Source: WS-2 sp036507005 (GTDB lineage: Bacteria; Eisenbacteria; RBG-16-71-46). Taken from it: a stretch of 64,000 nt of DNA. Both the position numbers and the translations under genes were made by a program. The notes under the pieces were generated by a model. The model did no database searches and was not told the origin of the DNA. It was given only the letters and a program-made list of their open reading frames with translations. Shown in pieces: positions 34,922 to 44,013 of the stretch; position 1 is the first letter of the stretch; each line of letters starts with the position of its first letter. The DNA is taken from positions 6,047 through 70,046 of the forward strand of contig DASXQT010000057.1 of the NCBI GenBank assembly GCA_036507005.1, in the 5' to 3' direction.

Positions 34922-36753
34922 AGGCGCCGCGCACCACCCTGCGGCGCAAGCTGGTCCGCGCGATCATGCTGACGAGCACCGTCGCGCTGGTGCTGACCGG
35001 CGCGGTGCTCGTCTCCCACGACTTCTACACCTTCCGCAGGTCACTGGTGCACGCGCTGGTGACGCGGGCGACCATGCTGGGGGCGAACTCGACCGCGGCC
35101 CTGGCGTTCCAAAACAGCGACGACGCGACCCAGGTGCTGTCGGCGCTGCGGGCCGACCCCAGCATGGTGGGGGCCGCGCTCTACGACGAGCGCGGGCGGC
35201 TGTTCGCCACCTACCCCGCGGACGCCCCGCCGGGAGCGTTCCCCCGGGCGCCCGAGCAGACGGGCGAGCGCTTCGAAGGCGCGCGGCTGGTGGTGTTCCG
35301 CGCGGTGAGCGAGGACGGCCGCCGCGTGGGCACGCTCTACCTCCAGTCCGACCTGCGCGCCCTCGAGGAGCGCATCCGCGTGAACGCCGCGGTCGTGGTG
35401 TTCGCCATGCTGGCGTCGATCGGCGTGGCCTTCGTGCTCTCGACCTGGCTGCAGCGCAGCATCGCGCAGCCGGTCCTCACGCTCACGGACGCCGCCCGCC
35501 GCGTGCGCGACGACCGCGACTACACGGTGCGGGTCGCCGAAGCCGGCGACGACGAGGTCGGATTCCTCAGCACCACGTTCAACGACATGGTGGCCGAGAT
35601 CCAGGGGCGCGAGACCGCGCTGCGGACCGCCGCGGCGCGGCTGCGATCCACTCTCGACTCGGCGCTGGACGGCATCGTCACCATGGATCACGAGGGGAAC
35701 GTCGCGGAATTCAACCCGGCAGCAGAGAAGATGTTCCACCGCACGCGCGAGGAGGCGGTCGGGGCGAAGCTCGCCGATCTCATCATTCCCGCAGCGCTGC
35801 GCGAGAGCCATCGGAGTGGGCTGGCCCACTATCTCGAGACCGGCAAGGCCGAGGTGCTCGACCGGCGGCTGGAGCTGACCGCGGTGCGCAGGGACGGGAG
35901 CGAGTTCCCGGTCGAGGTGGCGATCACCCGGGTCACCCAGGAAGGCCCCCCGCTCTTCACCGGATTCATCCGCGACATCACCGAGCGCCTGCGGGCGGAG
36001 CGCGAGATCCGACAGCTCAACGAGGACCTCGAGCGGCGGGTGGTGGCCCGCACCGCCGAGCTCGAGGCTTCGAACCGGGAGCTCGAGGCCTTCTCGTACT
36101 CCGTCTCCCACGACCTTCGCGCCCCGCTGCGTGCCATCGACGGGTTCAGCAAGGCGCTGCTCGACGACTGCAGCGAGCGGCTCGACGACGACGGCAAGCG
36201 CCACCTCGACCGCGTGCGCTCGGCCACGCGCCAGATGGCCCAACTCATCGACGACATGCTCAAGCTCGCCCACCTGTCGCGCACCGAGATGACGCCGCAG
36301 CGGGTCGACCTCTCGGCGCTGGGCCGCGACATCGCCGCCAGCCTCCAGCAGGCCCAGCCCGATCGTGCGGTGCGATTCGAAATCGCCCCGGGGCTGGTCA
36401 CCGAAGGGGACCCGCATCTGCTGCGCATCGCGTTCGACAACCTGCTGCGCAACGCGTGGAAGTTCACGTCGCGCCGCCCGAGCGCGCACATCGAGGTGGG
36501 CGCCGATCCGAGCAACGGCGAGCGGGTCTATTTCGTCCGGGACGACGGGGCGGGCTTCGACATGGCCCACGCCCAGCTGCTCTTCACCCCGTTCCAGCGT
36601 CTCCATCGCCAGAGCGAGTTCGAGGGCACCGGGATCGGGCTCGCCACGGTGCAACGCATCATCCAGCGGCACGGAGGCCGTCTCTGGGCCAAGGGCGCCG
36701 TGGACCACGGCGCCACGTTCTACTTCACCCTCAGCGAAGGAGGATCGTCATGA
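34918..36753 (+). CDS. Sensor histidine kinase with periplasmic CHASE8-like, HAMP and PAS domains
   Basis: This 611-residue kinase starts at GTG in the GTGA overlap. A first membrane segment (LTSTVALVLTGAVLVSHDF) and a second (VVVFAMLASIGVAFVLSTWL) enclose a periplasmic domain of ~120 residues resembling CHASE8 (GANSTAALAFQNSDDATQVL). HAMP (~182-235), PAS (~245-365; LDGIVTMDHEGNVAEFNPAA) and a short coiled coil follow. The HisKA box is AFSYSVSHDLRAPLRAIDGF, and the ATPase motifs are FDNLLRNAWKF, DDGAGFDMAH and GTGIGLATV. The kinase part is of the phytochrome-type family that pairs with short Rcp1-like regulators, as encoded by the next gene, which overlaps by 4 bases. The signal is unknown; a YfiR-like protein upstream is the likely periplasmic input. 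Confidence 0.92.
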   Translation: MKAPRTTLRRKLVRAIMLTSTVALVLTGAVLVSHDFYTFRRSLVHALVTRATMLGANSTAALAFQNSDDATQVLSALRADPSMVGAALYDERGRLFATYPADAPPGAFPRAPEQTGERFEGARLVVFRAVSEDGRRVGTLYLQSDLRALEERIRVNAAVVVFAMLASIGVAFVLSTWLQRSIAQPVLTLTDAARRVRDDRDYTVRVAEAGDDEVGFLSTTFNDMVAEIQGRETALRTAAARLRSTLDSALDGIVTMDHEGNVAEFNPAAEKMFHRTREEAVGAKLADLIIPAALRESHRSGLAHYLETGKAEVLDRRLELTAVRRDGSEFPVEVAITRVTQEGPPLFTGFIRDITERLRAEREIRQLNEDLERRVVARTAELEASNRELEAFSYSVSHDLRAPLRAIDGFSKALLDDCSERLDDDGKRHLDRVRSATRQMAQLIDDMLKLAHLSRTEMTPQRVDLSALGRDIAASLQQAQPDRAVRFEIAPGLVTEGDPHLLRIAFDNLLRNAWKFTSRRPSAHIEVGADPSNGERVYFVRDDGAGFDMAHAQLLFTPFQRLHRQSEFEGTGIGLATVQRIIQRHGGRLWAKGAVDHGATFYFTLSEGGSS

Positions 36754-37205
36754 GCGAGAAGACCATCCTGCTGGCCGAAGACAACCCGGACGACGAGGAG
36801 CTGACCCTGCGCGCGCTCCGCAAGTACAACATCACGAACCAGATCGACGTGGTCCGCGACGGCCAGGAGGCGCTCGACTACCTCTTCTGCCGCGGCGCGT
36901 ACGCGAGCCGCAGCCCGAAGGATGTGCCCCAGGTGGTGCTGCTCGACATCAACCTTCCCAAGGTCAACGGGCTCGAGGTGCTGAAGCGGGTGCGCACCGA
37001 CGAGCGGACGCGGACGGTGCCGGTCGTCATCCTCACGTCGTCCGCCGAGGACCGCGACCTGCTGGCCGCGTACAACAACTACGCGAACAGCTACGTGTGC
37101 AAGCCGGTGGACTTCGACCAGTTCGCCGAGGCGGTGCGGAACCTGGGGCTCTACTGGCTACTGCTCAACCAGCCGGCGCCGCGTCCCCAGCCGGCCGGGA
37201 GGTAG
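36750..37205 (+). CDS. Single-domain response regulator (Rcp1-like)
   Basis: This 151-residue receiver starts at the ATGA overlap with the kinase gene and has AAGGAGG nearby. The acidic pocket is LLAEDNPDDEELT, the phospho-acceptor Asp is in VVLLDINLPKVNG, the Thr/Ser switch is in VVILTSSAEDRDLL and the Lys is in VCKPVDFDQF. The insertion between strands 3 and 4 (LFCRGAYASRSPKDVP) is typical of regulators that pair with phytochrome-type kinases. No output domain is present, so it acts through protein-protein contacts or phosphotransfer. It is the last gene of the receptor-YfiR-kinase-regulator operon, 20 bases from a convergent gene. Confidence 0.92.
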   Translation: MSEKTILLAEDNPDDEELTLRALRKYNITNQIDVVRDGQEALDYLFCRGAYASRSPKDVPQVVLLDINLPKVNGLEVLKRVRTDERTRTVPVVILTSSAEDRDLLAAYNNYANSYVCKPVDFDQFAEAVRNLGLYWLLLNQPAPRPQPAGR

Positions 37206-37225
37206 GGCGCGCAGGCGGACACCCC

Positions 37226-37765
37226 CTAGCCGAAGCGGCGGCGGAACTCCAGGCCGGGGCTCCGCACCGAGCGGATGAAGCGCGCCTCGGCGAGCTCCGG
37301 CGTGATCTCCTCCTGCAGGGCGTTCGCGATCTCGAGCGCCTCCTCGGCGTCGCCGGAGGAGGGCCGGAGCGTGATGCGGCCGTCCTCCGACTCCGAAACC
37401 TCGATCCTCCTCCCCTGGGACTTGAGCCAGTCGTGCAGGAGTTGGAGCCGCTCCGGGCGGCTCTCCTCGACCCGCACCTCGGGCAGGGCGACCAGCACGG
37501 TGTCGTCGCAGCGGTAGACCGGCTGGACCGCGTGGGCCGCGCGCAGGGAGTCGAGCAGCGCGGACGGCAGGTGGACGAGGACGTACTTCCCGCGCAGGAT
37601 CTGGGCGTCCGCCAGGATCTGGTCGCGGGTGGATTCGGCGATCTCCGCAAAGGACAGCGCCTCGGTATCGAGAGCCCAGAGGCTGCTCTCCATCTCGAGC
37701 GTCACGCGCTTTCCGGCTGCGTAGAAGTAGGGCACTTGCCCCCCGGCCCTCTGCAGCGTACGCAA
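37226..37765 (-). CDS. Stand-alone protease pro-domain-like protein
   Basis: This 179-residue protein follows the subtilase gene by 13 bases and starts at a TTG without a strong ribosome binding site. It has no signal peptide. Its opening VPYFYAAGKRVTLEM and the later VYRCDDTVLVALPEVRVEES, then DGRITLRPSSGDAEEALEIA, echo the N-terminal region of the adjacent protease (FRYFSAGKLRLLRV, TLPTETVVVDGATASEMRWL, GKVLLRAPRGGAAGVADAFE). That region is fervidolysin-like pro-domain sequence. I infer that this gene encodes a separate pro-domain paralogue acting as folding helper or inhibitor of the protease. This rests on visual alignment only. Confidence 0.55.
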   Translation of the reverse strand: MRTLQRAGGQVPYFYAAGKRVTLEMESSLWALDTEALSFAEIAESTRDQILADAQILRGKYVLVHLPSALLDSLRAAHAVQPVYRCDDTVLVALPEVRVEESRPERLQLLHDWLKSQGRRIEVSESEDGRITLRPSSGDAEEALEIANALQEEITPELAEARFIRSVRSPGLEFRRRFG

Positions 37766-37778
37766 TGAACCGCGAGCG

Positions 37779-39245
37779 TCAGGCCGCGCGGAGCGCGGCC
37801 CTCAGCGCGGCGTACGTGTTGAGTCTCCTCGATCCCGTCCTTTGGCTGCGCCTCCCGCTCGCGGTCGACAGCGGGTCGGCGGTGTCAATGATGATGTCGC
37901 GAACCTTCTGCGCGGTCAATTCCCGGGCGACTGCCAGGATGAGCGCCGCGGCCGCCGCGACATGGGGAGTGGCGGCCGAGGTGCCGTTGAAGTCGGCGAT
38001 GAAGTCGGAGTAGCCGTAGCCCCGCGGCCCGTGGATGTCGGTGGTGCGGATCCGGACCGCCGGGGCGAGGAGGTCGAGGCCCGGTCCCCGATTCGTGCCC
38101 CACCAGGACTCGCCGTCCTTGGAGGCGCGGGTCTTCATCTCGTCCCAGGGATTCGAGGCCCCGACCCCCAGCACGAAGGGCAGGCGGGCCGGGTAGTTCA
38201 CGGGCCCCTGCTCGTTGCCGGCGGCGGCCACGATCACGCAACCGCGGCCGCGGCGCCCCTTCGAGCGCGCGCGCTCGAAGGCGCGGGTGATCACGTCGGT
38301 CGGCGGGCCTCCCCCCCAGGAGTTGGAGAGCACGTCGGCCCGCGCCTCCTCCCAGCACCAGTCGATCGCGTCCGCGGTGTCGAAGTCGTCGAGGATCCAG
38401 TGGCCGGCCCCGTCGCCGCGCGCGATCCGCGCCGCGACCAGGCTCGATTCGGGCGCGAGCCCCGACACCTCGGAGTCGCGCGAAAGGACGATGCCCGCGC
38501 ACGCGGTGCCGTGCGCATCGTTTCCGTCGGGCAGGGCGTTGCGCTTGCCTTCCACCCCGTCGAGCTCCGCCACCACCGCGGGAGCGAGGCTCGGGTGCCG
38601 GGTGTCCACGCCCTCGTCGAGCACCGCCACGCGCACGTCCCGGCTGCCGCGCGTGATGGTCCAGGCCGCGCGGGCGTGCACGTCGGCGCCGTAGAGGCCC
38701 TCGTGGCCATCGTTCTGGAGGTTCCACTGCTCGCTCGCCGCCTCGTCGGGACGCGCGATGTGGAGCAGGGCGCGGACGAAGTTGGGATGGGCCGCCGCCA
38801 CGTTCCCGCGCCGGATCAGCTTCTCGCCGACCTCGAAGGCATCCGCCACGCCCGCGGCCCCGCCGCGGGGGGCGCGCAGCAGGACCTTGCCCTGCCGCCC
38901 TTCGCGGACCACGTCGAAGCCGTGGCGGTCGCGCAGCCAGCGCATCTCCGAGGCGGTCGCCCCGTCCACCACGACGGTCTCGGTGGGAAGCGTGACCGTG
39001 CCCGAGACGCCGTCGCTCTCCACCAGCATGTCCGCGTCCGTGAGCGCGTAGGCCAGGGCGCCGAACCACCGCGAGGGCTCGTCCAGGGCGCTCCCGACGC
39101 GGTCGAGATCGAGCGCAAGTCCCCCGAAGGTGCGGAGGGAGTACCGAGGCGGCGCGCGGCGCGCGGCGGCCCGGATCAGGGCTCCGAGCGGGCCGACGCG
39201 GAGCAGGCGCAACTTCCCTGCGGAGAAGTATCGGAACGTCGTCAT
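37779..39245 (-). CDS. Subtilisin-like serine protease (S8) with fervidolysin-type pro-domain
   Basis: This 488-residue protein starts at an ATG preceded by GGGGGAGC. Residues ~1-165 form a pro-domain without a signal peptide. The S8 domain carries Asp210 (VAVLDEGVDTRHP), His245 (DAHGTACAGI), Asn344 (AAAGNEQGP) and Ser423 (FNGTSAATPHVA), so the catalytic triad and oxyanion residue are complete. The usual D-T/S-G is D-E-G here, a tolerated variant. The C-terminal end is rich in Arg. The lack of a recognisable secretion signal suggests intracellular action or leaderless export. The downstream gene looks like a second free pro-domain. The gene is divergent from a membrane-protein gene with 251 bases between them. 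Confidence 0.88.
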   Translation of the reverse strand: MTTFRYFSAGKLRLLRVGPLGALIRAAARRAPPRYSLRTFGGLALDLDRVGSALDEPSRWFGALAYALTDADMLVESDGVSGTVTLPTETVVVDGATASEMRWLRDRHGFDVVREGRQGKVLLRAPRGGAAGVADAFEVGEKLIRRGNVAAAHPNFVRALLHIARPDEAASEQWNLQNDGHEGLYGADVHARAAWTITRGSRDVRVAVLDEGVDTRHPSLAPAVVAELDGVEGKRNALPDGNDAHGTACAGIVLSRDSEVSGLAPESSLVAARIARGDGAGHWILDDFDTADAIDWCWEEARADVLSNSWGGGPPTDVITRAFERARSKGRRGRGCVIVAAAGNEQGPVNYPARLPFVLGVGASNPWDEMKTRASKDGESWWGTNRGPGLDLLAPAVRIRTTDIHGPRGYGYSDFIADFNGTSAATPHVAAAAALILAVARELTAQKVRDIIIDTADPLSTASGRRSQRTGSRRLNTYAALRAALRAA

Positions 39246-39496
39246 GCTCCCCCGGAGACCGTCGCGGCCGGAGATTCCCGGGCAGGCCGAGCCCGTCCGG
39301 AGAGTCGTGCCCGGCGCGGCCGCCAGGGGAGCCGCGCGATTGGGGCGTGAGCGCGGGACTCCACGGCGCTCGCCCTCTTCCGCAGTGGTATCGGCCACCC
39401 CGGCCGCCGCCTTGAGCCCCCGCTCCGTGCCCGACGCGGCACCGGGGGCGATGCGGCGCCTTGAGCGCCGCGGGCAACGGACCGATAACCCACCGG

Positions 39497-40612
39497 ATGG
39501 TGGAGCGCTCCTTCGAAGGCGGTCGCTGGACCGCCGTCTTTCGCCCGGGCGGAATCGGCCGCATCTTCCGCGCGGGCTTCCTCGTCTTTTGGCTGTGCGG
39601 CTGGCTGCTGGGCGAGGTCGCGGTCGGCGCCATCGTGCTCGCCGCGCTCGGCGTTCCGGTCGCGGCCGAGATCCTGCGGCGGCTCCGGTTTCCCGAGCTG
39701 AGCGGAGCGGACTGGACCGTCCTCGCGTTCCTGGGGTTCTGGCTCCTGCTGTGGACCGTGGGCGGGCTGACGGCGGCGTGGGAGCTGATGCGCCTGCTGT
39801 CGAGCGTGGACCGCATCGAGTGGGACGGCGAGGCCGTCGAGCTCTTCCGGCGCGTCGGGCCGTTCCGGTCGCGCCGGAAATGGCGCAAGGGAAAGATCGA
39901 GCACGTCTCGCTCGCCCGGCCGGCTCGCGCGCTGACGCTCCATACCGGCCGGGCGTCCCACCGGCTCACGCGCTGGGGCTCGAAGGCGGAGCGCGCGGCG
40001 GTGCGCGACGAGATGCGCCGCGCCCTCGGCATCGCCCCGCGCGGCGGCGAGCGGGCCCGGAGCCAGGAGTCGCCGGCGGGCTGGGCGAGCGCGCCGGACC
40101 CCGACGGGGGCGTTCTCCTCACGCGCGACCCGGCGGCGCGGCGCCGCCAGGCGGCCCTGGCCTGGACCGTGACCGTGGCGCTCGCGGCCGGCGCGGTCAT
40201 CGTTCTCGGGCGCGGCTATCTGGAGGGCCCCTGGGGGCGCCGCGAGGCCATGGGGGCGGTTGCGGCCGTGCTGGGGGTCGCGCTGCTCGCGGCCGGCAGC
40301 CTCTGGCTCTCGCACGGCCGCACCGAGCTCGTCGTGCGCCCGAGGGAGATCGAGCTCAGGCGCCGGTTCCTGTCGCGCACCTCGAGCCGGACCGTGAGAC
40401 CGCTCAAGCTGCGGGTCGAGCACAGCACGGACAGCGACGGCGACGACTGGTTCGAGCTCCAGGCGCTGGCCGGCGACGAGCGCCGCACGATCGAGCGGCG
40501 CATGAACGAGTCCGGAGCCGTGCTCGACCTGGCGCGCTGGATCGCGGAGAAGAGCGGCGCGCCCCTCGACATCGGGCGCGGCGTCGAGGGCGAGGAGCGC
40601 GAGGCGGGCTGA
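39497..40612 (+). CDS. Multi-pass membrane protein of unknown function
   Basis: I chose the ATG giving MVERSFEGGRWTAVFRPGGI; a TTG 36 bases upstream is possible. The 371-residue protein shows two hydrophobic hairpins: ~22-60 (FLVFWLCGWLLGEVAVGAIV) plus ~75-100 (VLAFLGFWLLLWTVGGLTAA), and ~215-275 (LAWTVTVALAAGAVIVLGRG and AAVLGVALLAAGSLWLSHGR). Between and after them are hydrophilic domains with a PH-like feel: RIEWDGEAVELFRRVGPFRS and TELVVRPREIELRRRFLSRT. The sequence looks like an internal duplication of a membrane hairpin plus PH-like module. I do not recognise a family, and the neighbours give no hint. Confidence 0.7.
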   Translation: MVERSFEGGRWTAVFRPGGIGRIFRAGFLVFWLCGWLLGEVAVGAIVLAALGVPVAAEILRRLRFPELSGADWTVLAFLGFWLLLWTVGGLTAAWELMRLLSSVDRIEWDGEAVELFRRVGPFRSRRKWRKGKIEHVSLARPARALTLHTGRASHRLTRWGSKAERAAVRDEMRRALGIAPRGGERARSQESPAGWASAPDPDGGVLLTRDPAARRRQAALAWTVTVALAAGAVIVLGRGYLEGPWGRREAMGAVAAVLGVALLAAGSLWLSHGRTELVVRPREIELRRRFLSRTSSRTVRPLKLRVEHSTDSDGDDWFELQALAGDERRTIERRMNESGAVLDLARWIAEKSGAPLDIGRGVEGEEREAG

Positions 40613-40635
40613 GCGGGCGCCAGGCCCGACGGAGC

Positions 40636-43224
40636 CTAGCGCGCGATCGCGATCGCCGACCTCGTGACCCGGCCCGCGGCCTCGAGGCGCACGAAGTAGA
40701 TCCCGGGCCAGGCGCGCGCCCCGCCGTCGCCGCGGGCGTTCCAGGTCACCTCGTGGCGACCCGCGGCGCGCGCGCCGTCGGCCAGGACCGCGACCCGCCG
40801 GCCGAGCAGGTCGTAGACCGCGAGTCGCACCGGCCCCGCGCCCGGCAGCGTGAAGGCGATGGTGGCGCGCTCCCGGACCGGATTGGGATAGACCCGCTCG
40901 ATCCGGAGCGGGTACGCGGCGTCCGCGACCTCCGCGCCGGCCGGCCGCGGACGCGGCCGCGCGGGCGCGGGTCCCGCGATCCCGAACGGCTCGGTGGACG
41001 CGTCGATGGACGCGAGGAAGGTCGCGAGCGCGGCGCGGTCCCGGCGATCGGCGAGGAGATCCTCCCCGCCGGTCCCGGCGGTGCGGTGCGGGACCAGGTC
41101 GAGCACGGCGGCCAGGCTCGGGGCCGAGCCGTTGTGGAGGTAGGGGCCGAGCCCGTGGTCCCCGAGCAGCGACGGCGGATTGTAGCCGTCGGCGCCGAGC
41201 GGCGAGGCGGCGTTGGCCCGCACTTCGTTCACGTTGGCCGGGTCGAAGGTCCCGACCTTGCGCAGCACCCCCACGATCTGCCCGCTCGAGATCAGTCCCG
41301 GGTCCGGCGGCGGCGTGAAGAAGCGCCGGCCGGACGCCCAGCCCCCGCCTCCGTGGCAGGACGCGCAGTTCGCCTCCTCGAACAGCTCGCGGCCGCGGCG
41401 GATGTCGCGCGCCCCGCGTCCGTGCCGCTGCCTCGCGAGCGGCGAGATCGGAGTGCGCACCGCGTGCGCGATGTAGAAGGTCATGGCGTCGAGCAGCGCG
41501 CTCCGCCCCGTGGTCGGGGCGCCGAGCTGGGCGACGCCCGGGTCCGGCGTCGTGCCGTCGGCAAGCGTGATGAGCCCCGCCCCGCCCGACACGTTGCGGA
41601 TGTTCAGCTCGAAGTCCTGCAGCTCGTCGTTGATCGCCGAGTGGTTCAGCAGCTTGATGTCCCGCGGGTCGCGGGGGTTGAAGGAGAAGTTGAGCGGGAT
41701 GGTGCGGCGCGGGCCGGTGGCGAAGATCCACACCACGCCGTCGGTGAGCCCGAATGGATGGCACGAGACACAGCCGCTCCAGCCCTCGCTCGACAGCCGG
41801 TTGCCGACCTCGACCCCGAGCGGGGGCAGGTGCACCCCGGTGGAGCTGTTGAAGACCGCCTTGCCGATCAGCGCCCGCGCCGCGTCCGTCCCGGGCGCCG
41901 GCAGGTCGCTGGACGGGACCGTCGCCATCACCTGGTGGGTGCCCAGGTCCACGACCGACACGTCGCGCGACACCTCGTTCATCACGTAGGCGCGCGTGTC
42001 CGCGGAGTTGATCGTGATGCCGCGCGGGTTCTGGCCGACCGGGATGCGCACCACCGCGCCGGGATCGCCCGCCTGAAGCGGGGCGTTGATGGTCGGCGTG
42101 CCGTCGGAATCCAGGACGACGCGCACCAGCAGGTTCGACGCCGCGGCGACCACGTAGCCTTCGTCCGCGTCGTGCTCGAAGGCGACCGCCCAGGGCACGC
42201 CGATGAAGATCCGGCCCGGGGCCTCGAAGTTGATGCCGCGGTTCATGTTGATGGTCTGGCGCTTGCCGTTCGCCTGGCCTTCCGCGTCCGAATCGACGTC
42301 GATCACCGACAGGAATGCCTGCACGTTCACGTTGAAGCGCACCGGGCCGTTGGGCGAGGCGGCGGTGTTCGGAAGGTAGGCACGGTCGCCCTTGATCACC
42401 ACGCTGTTCAGCATGTTCGGGAACGCGCCGGTGTCGAAGGTGGGCTGGGGTCCCGGCGGGACGCGCCCCAGCGCGTCGCCGAGCGCCTTGAACCCGGTCA
42501 CCGCCATGGGGGCCAGCCTCACCTCCCGCAGCACGCGGTCGCTCCGGGTCGAGATCACGGTGACCCGGCCCTCCTTGTAGTCGTCGGCGCCGATCACGGT
42601 GCCCGGCCGGTCCACCCCCAGGAACTGGGTGACGTAGACCTTCTCGTCGCGGTGGCGCCGGTCGCCGTCGTTCGTGATCGCGATCCCGCGGGGCTCGAGC
42701 CCCACGCCGACGATGGTCCTGATCACCTTGTTCTTCTCTGTATCGATCACGCTCACGTCGTTGGAGCGCGCGTTGGCGACGTAGAGCTTGTCGCCGCCCG
42801 GGGTGAGGGCGATGCCGTAGGGCTCGGTGCCGACCTGGAGGGTCCGGATCACGCGCGAGTGCCGGCCATCGGCGTGGATCACCGACACCGTCCCGCTCAC
42901 GGTGTTGCTGACGTAGACCGTCCTGCCGTCGGGCGAGATCGCGACGTTCTGCGGCTCCTCGCCGACCGGGATCTCCACCAGCTTGCGGTTGGCGTCGTCC
43001 CGCACGTCGATCGCGGTGACGGAGTTGGCGTCCGGGTTCGCGACCCACACCGTGCGGTCGTCGGGGCCGATCTGGATGGGCCCCGAGCGGGTCGGACCTT
43101 CGGACCGTACGCGGGCGCGGAGGCTCAGGGGATTTCGGCCGGTCAGGTCCTCGAGGAATACCGCCCCGCCCGTGAGGATGGGGGTCGCTACCAGGGCGAA
43201 TGCGAACCAGATGCGATTCCGCAC
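40636..43224 (-). CDS. YncE-like beta-propeller / dihaem cytochrome c with FlgD-type tail
   Basis: AAGGAG lies 8 bases before a GTG at 43224, which fixes this start over a GTG 9 bases upstream. The 862-residue protein has a signal peptide (MRNRIWFAFALVATPILTGG). Residues ~45-450 are YVTN/YncE-type propeller repeats (ANSVTAIDVRDDANRKLVEI, TVYVSNTVSGTVSVIHADGR, KLYVANARSNDVSVIDTEKN). Two c-type haem motifs follow: CVSCH at ~485 and CASCH at ~620, in domains resembling dihaem peroxidase-like cytochromes. Residues ~775-862 are a FlgD-like tail (VYPNPVRERATIAFTLPGAG, VYDLLGRRVAVLADG, WPGIYFVRLEAAG). The tail suggests export to the cell surface, which would make this an extracellular redox protein. 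Its substrate is unknown. It is convergent with the membrane-protein gene. Confidence 0.82.
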   Translation of the reverse strand: MRNRIWFAFALVATPILTGGAVFLEDLTGRNPLSLRARVRSEGPTRSGPIQIGPDDRTVWVANPDANSVTAIDVRDDANRKLVEIPVGEEPQNVAISPDGRTVYVSNTVSGTVSVIHADGRHSRVIRTLQVGTEPYGIALTPGGDKLYVANARSNDVSVIDTEKNKVIRTIVGVGLEPRGIAITNDGDRRHRDEKVYVTQFLGVDRPGTVIGADDYKEGRVTVISTRSDRVLREVRLAPMAVTGFKALGDALGRVPPGPQPTFDTGAFPNMLNSVVIKGDRAYLPNTAASPNGPVRFNVNVQAFLSVIDVDSDAEGQANGKRQTINMNRGINFEAPGRIFIGVPWAVAFEHDADEGYVVAAASNLLVRVVLDSDGTPTINAPLQAGDPGAVVRIPVGQNPRGITINSADTRAYVMNEVSRDVSVVDLGTHQVMATVPSSDLPAPGTDAARALIGKAVFNSSTGVHLPPLGVEVGNRLSSEGWSGCVSCHPFGLTDGVVWIFATGPRRTIPLNFSFNPRDPRDIKLLNHSAINDELQDFELNIRNVSGGAGLITLADGTTPDPGVAQLGAPTTGRSALLDAMTFYIAHAVRTPISPLARQRHGRGARDIRRGRELFEEANCASCHGGGGWASGRRFFTPPPDPGLISSGQIVGVLRKVGTFDPANVNEVRANAASPLGADGYNPPSLLGDHGLGPYLHNGSAPSLAAVLDLVPHRTAGTGGEDLLADRRDRAALATFLASIDASTEPFGIAGPAPARPRPRPAGAEVADAAYPLRIERVYPNPVRERATIAFTLPGAGPVRLAVYDLLGRRVAVLADGARAAGRHEVTWNARGDGGARAWPGIYFVRLEAAGRVTRSAIAIAR

Positions 43225-43582
43225 GGCGTCCACTCCTTTTCTCGCTCGCGGTCCGATGCGGCGAGAGTGGAGGGCTCGGCCGTCGCGGATCGGTCATGGC
43301 GCTGCAGAGCACGGGGCCGGCGCGCCGCGCCGGCCGATGGCGGAGATGGCGATTGCCGGTGGCCCAATACGGCTGGAATATGAATCCATGGGCCCCGGAT
43401 GCGCACCCAGTATCATCTGCCCCGGCGGGCCACCCGTCAATGAGCAAATGGCGTTCGCCGCCGCGCGCCGACTCCCCGGCTCCGCCCGGAGCGGAAGCCT
43501 CGTCGCCTCCCGCGCAGCTCCGGCGGCGCCGGCACGCTCGAGGCGCCCCCCATCCATGAGGGACGAGGGCCCCCGCCGATCG
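43225..43582. other. Intergenic region upstream of the cytochrome gene
   Basis: This 358-base stretch lies between the cupin gene and the cytochrome gene, both on the minus strand. Apart from the AAGGAG just before the cytochrome start, I see an AT-richer patch near 43370-43390 (GGAATATGAATCC) that may hold the promoter. No gene or structured RNA is evident. Confidence 0.5.
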
Positions 43583-43960
43583 CTATTGCGAGGGGCCCCT
43601 CCTGGTGCCAGGCGAAAGCTCCATCCGATCGGGCTGATTCGGCACGACGCAGATGAACTCGAAGGCCTGATCGCCCTCGACCTCGTACCAGTGCGGCGTC
43701 CCGGCGGGGATGAAGAGGACGTCGCCCTCCGTTACGTTCGCGACCTCCTCGCCGATGCCGACCCGGGCGCGGCCGCGCAGCACGTACTGCTCGTGCTCGA
43801 CGGTGTTGGAGTGGCGCGGAATCCCGCCGCCGGGCTGCATGATGAACCGGCGCATGGCGAAGTTCGGCCCTTCGCCGGGCCCAATCAGGACCTGGCGCGT
43901 GGTCCCCTTGCCCGCGGCGACCGCCTCCTCGGGAACCTTCGAGACGTGCTTGACGTTCAT
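43583..43960 (-). CDS. Small cupin-fold protein
   Basis: This 125-residue protein starts MNVKHVSKVPEEAVAAGKGT at an ATG with GGAGGTG upstream. The cupin motifs are GGGIPRHSNTVEHEQYVLRG (motif 1, with metal-type His/Glu residues) and TEGDVLFIPAGTPHWYEVEG (motif 2). Single-domain cupins of this kind bind a metal and act as dioxygenases, isomerases or sugar/small-molecule sensors; the specific role cannot be told. It precedes nothing in an obvious operon and follows a methyltransferase gene on the same strand with a gap of about 50 bases, so co-transcription is possible. Confidence 0.88.
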   Translation of the reverse strand: MNVKHVSKVPEEAVAAGKGTTRQVLIGPGEGPNFAMRRFIMQPGGGIPRHSNTVEHEQYVLRGRARVGIGEEVANVTEGDVLFIPAGTPHWYEVEGDQAFEFICVVPNQPDRMELSPGTRRGPSQ

Positions 43961-44013
43961 CGGGACACCTCCGATCGCGGGCGCCCGGGCGGCCGCCGGC
44001 ACCCGCGGCGAGT

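Noticed and set aside
39130..43447. Long open frames on both strands across the membrane-protein and cytochrome genes
   Set aside because: Arg/Pro/Ala-rich translations without any family motif, fully shadowing the cytochrome gene whose propeller repeats and haem motifs are unmistakable.
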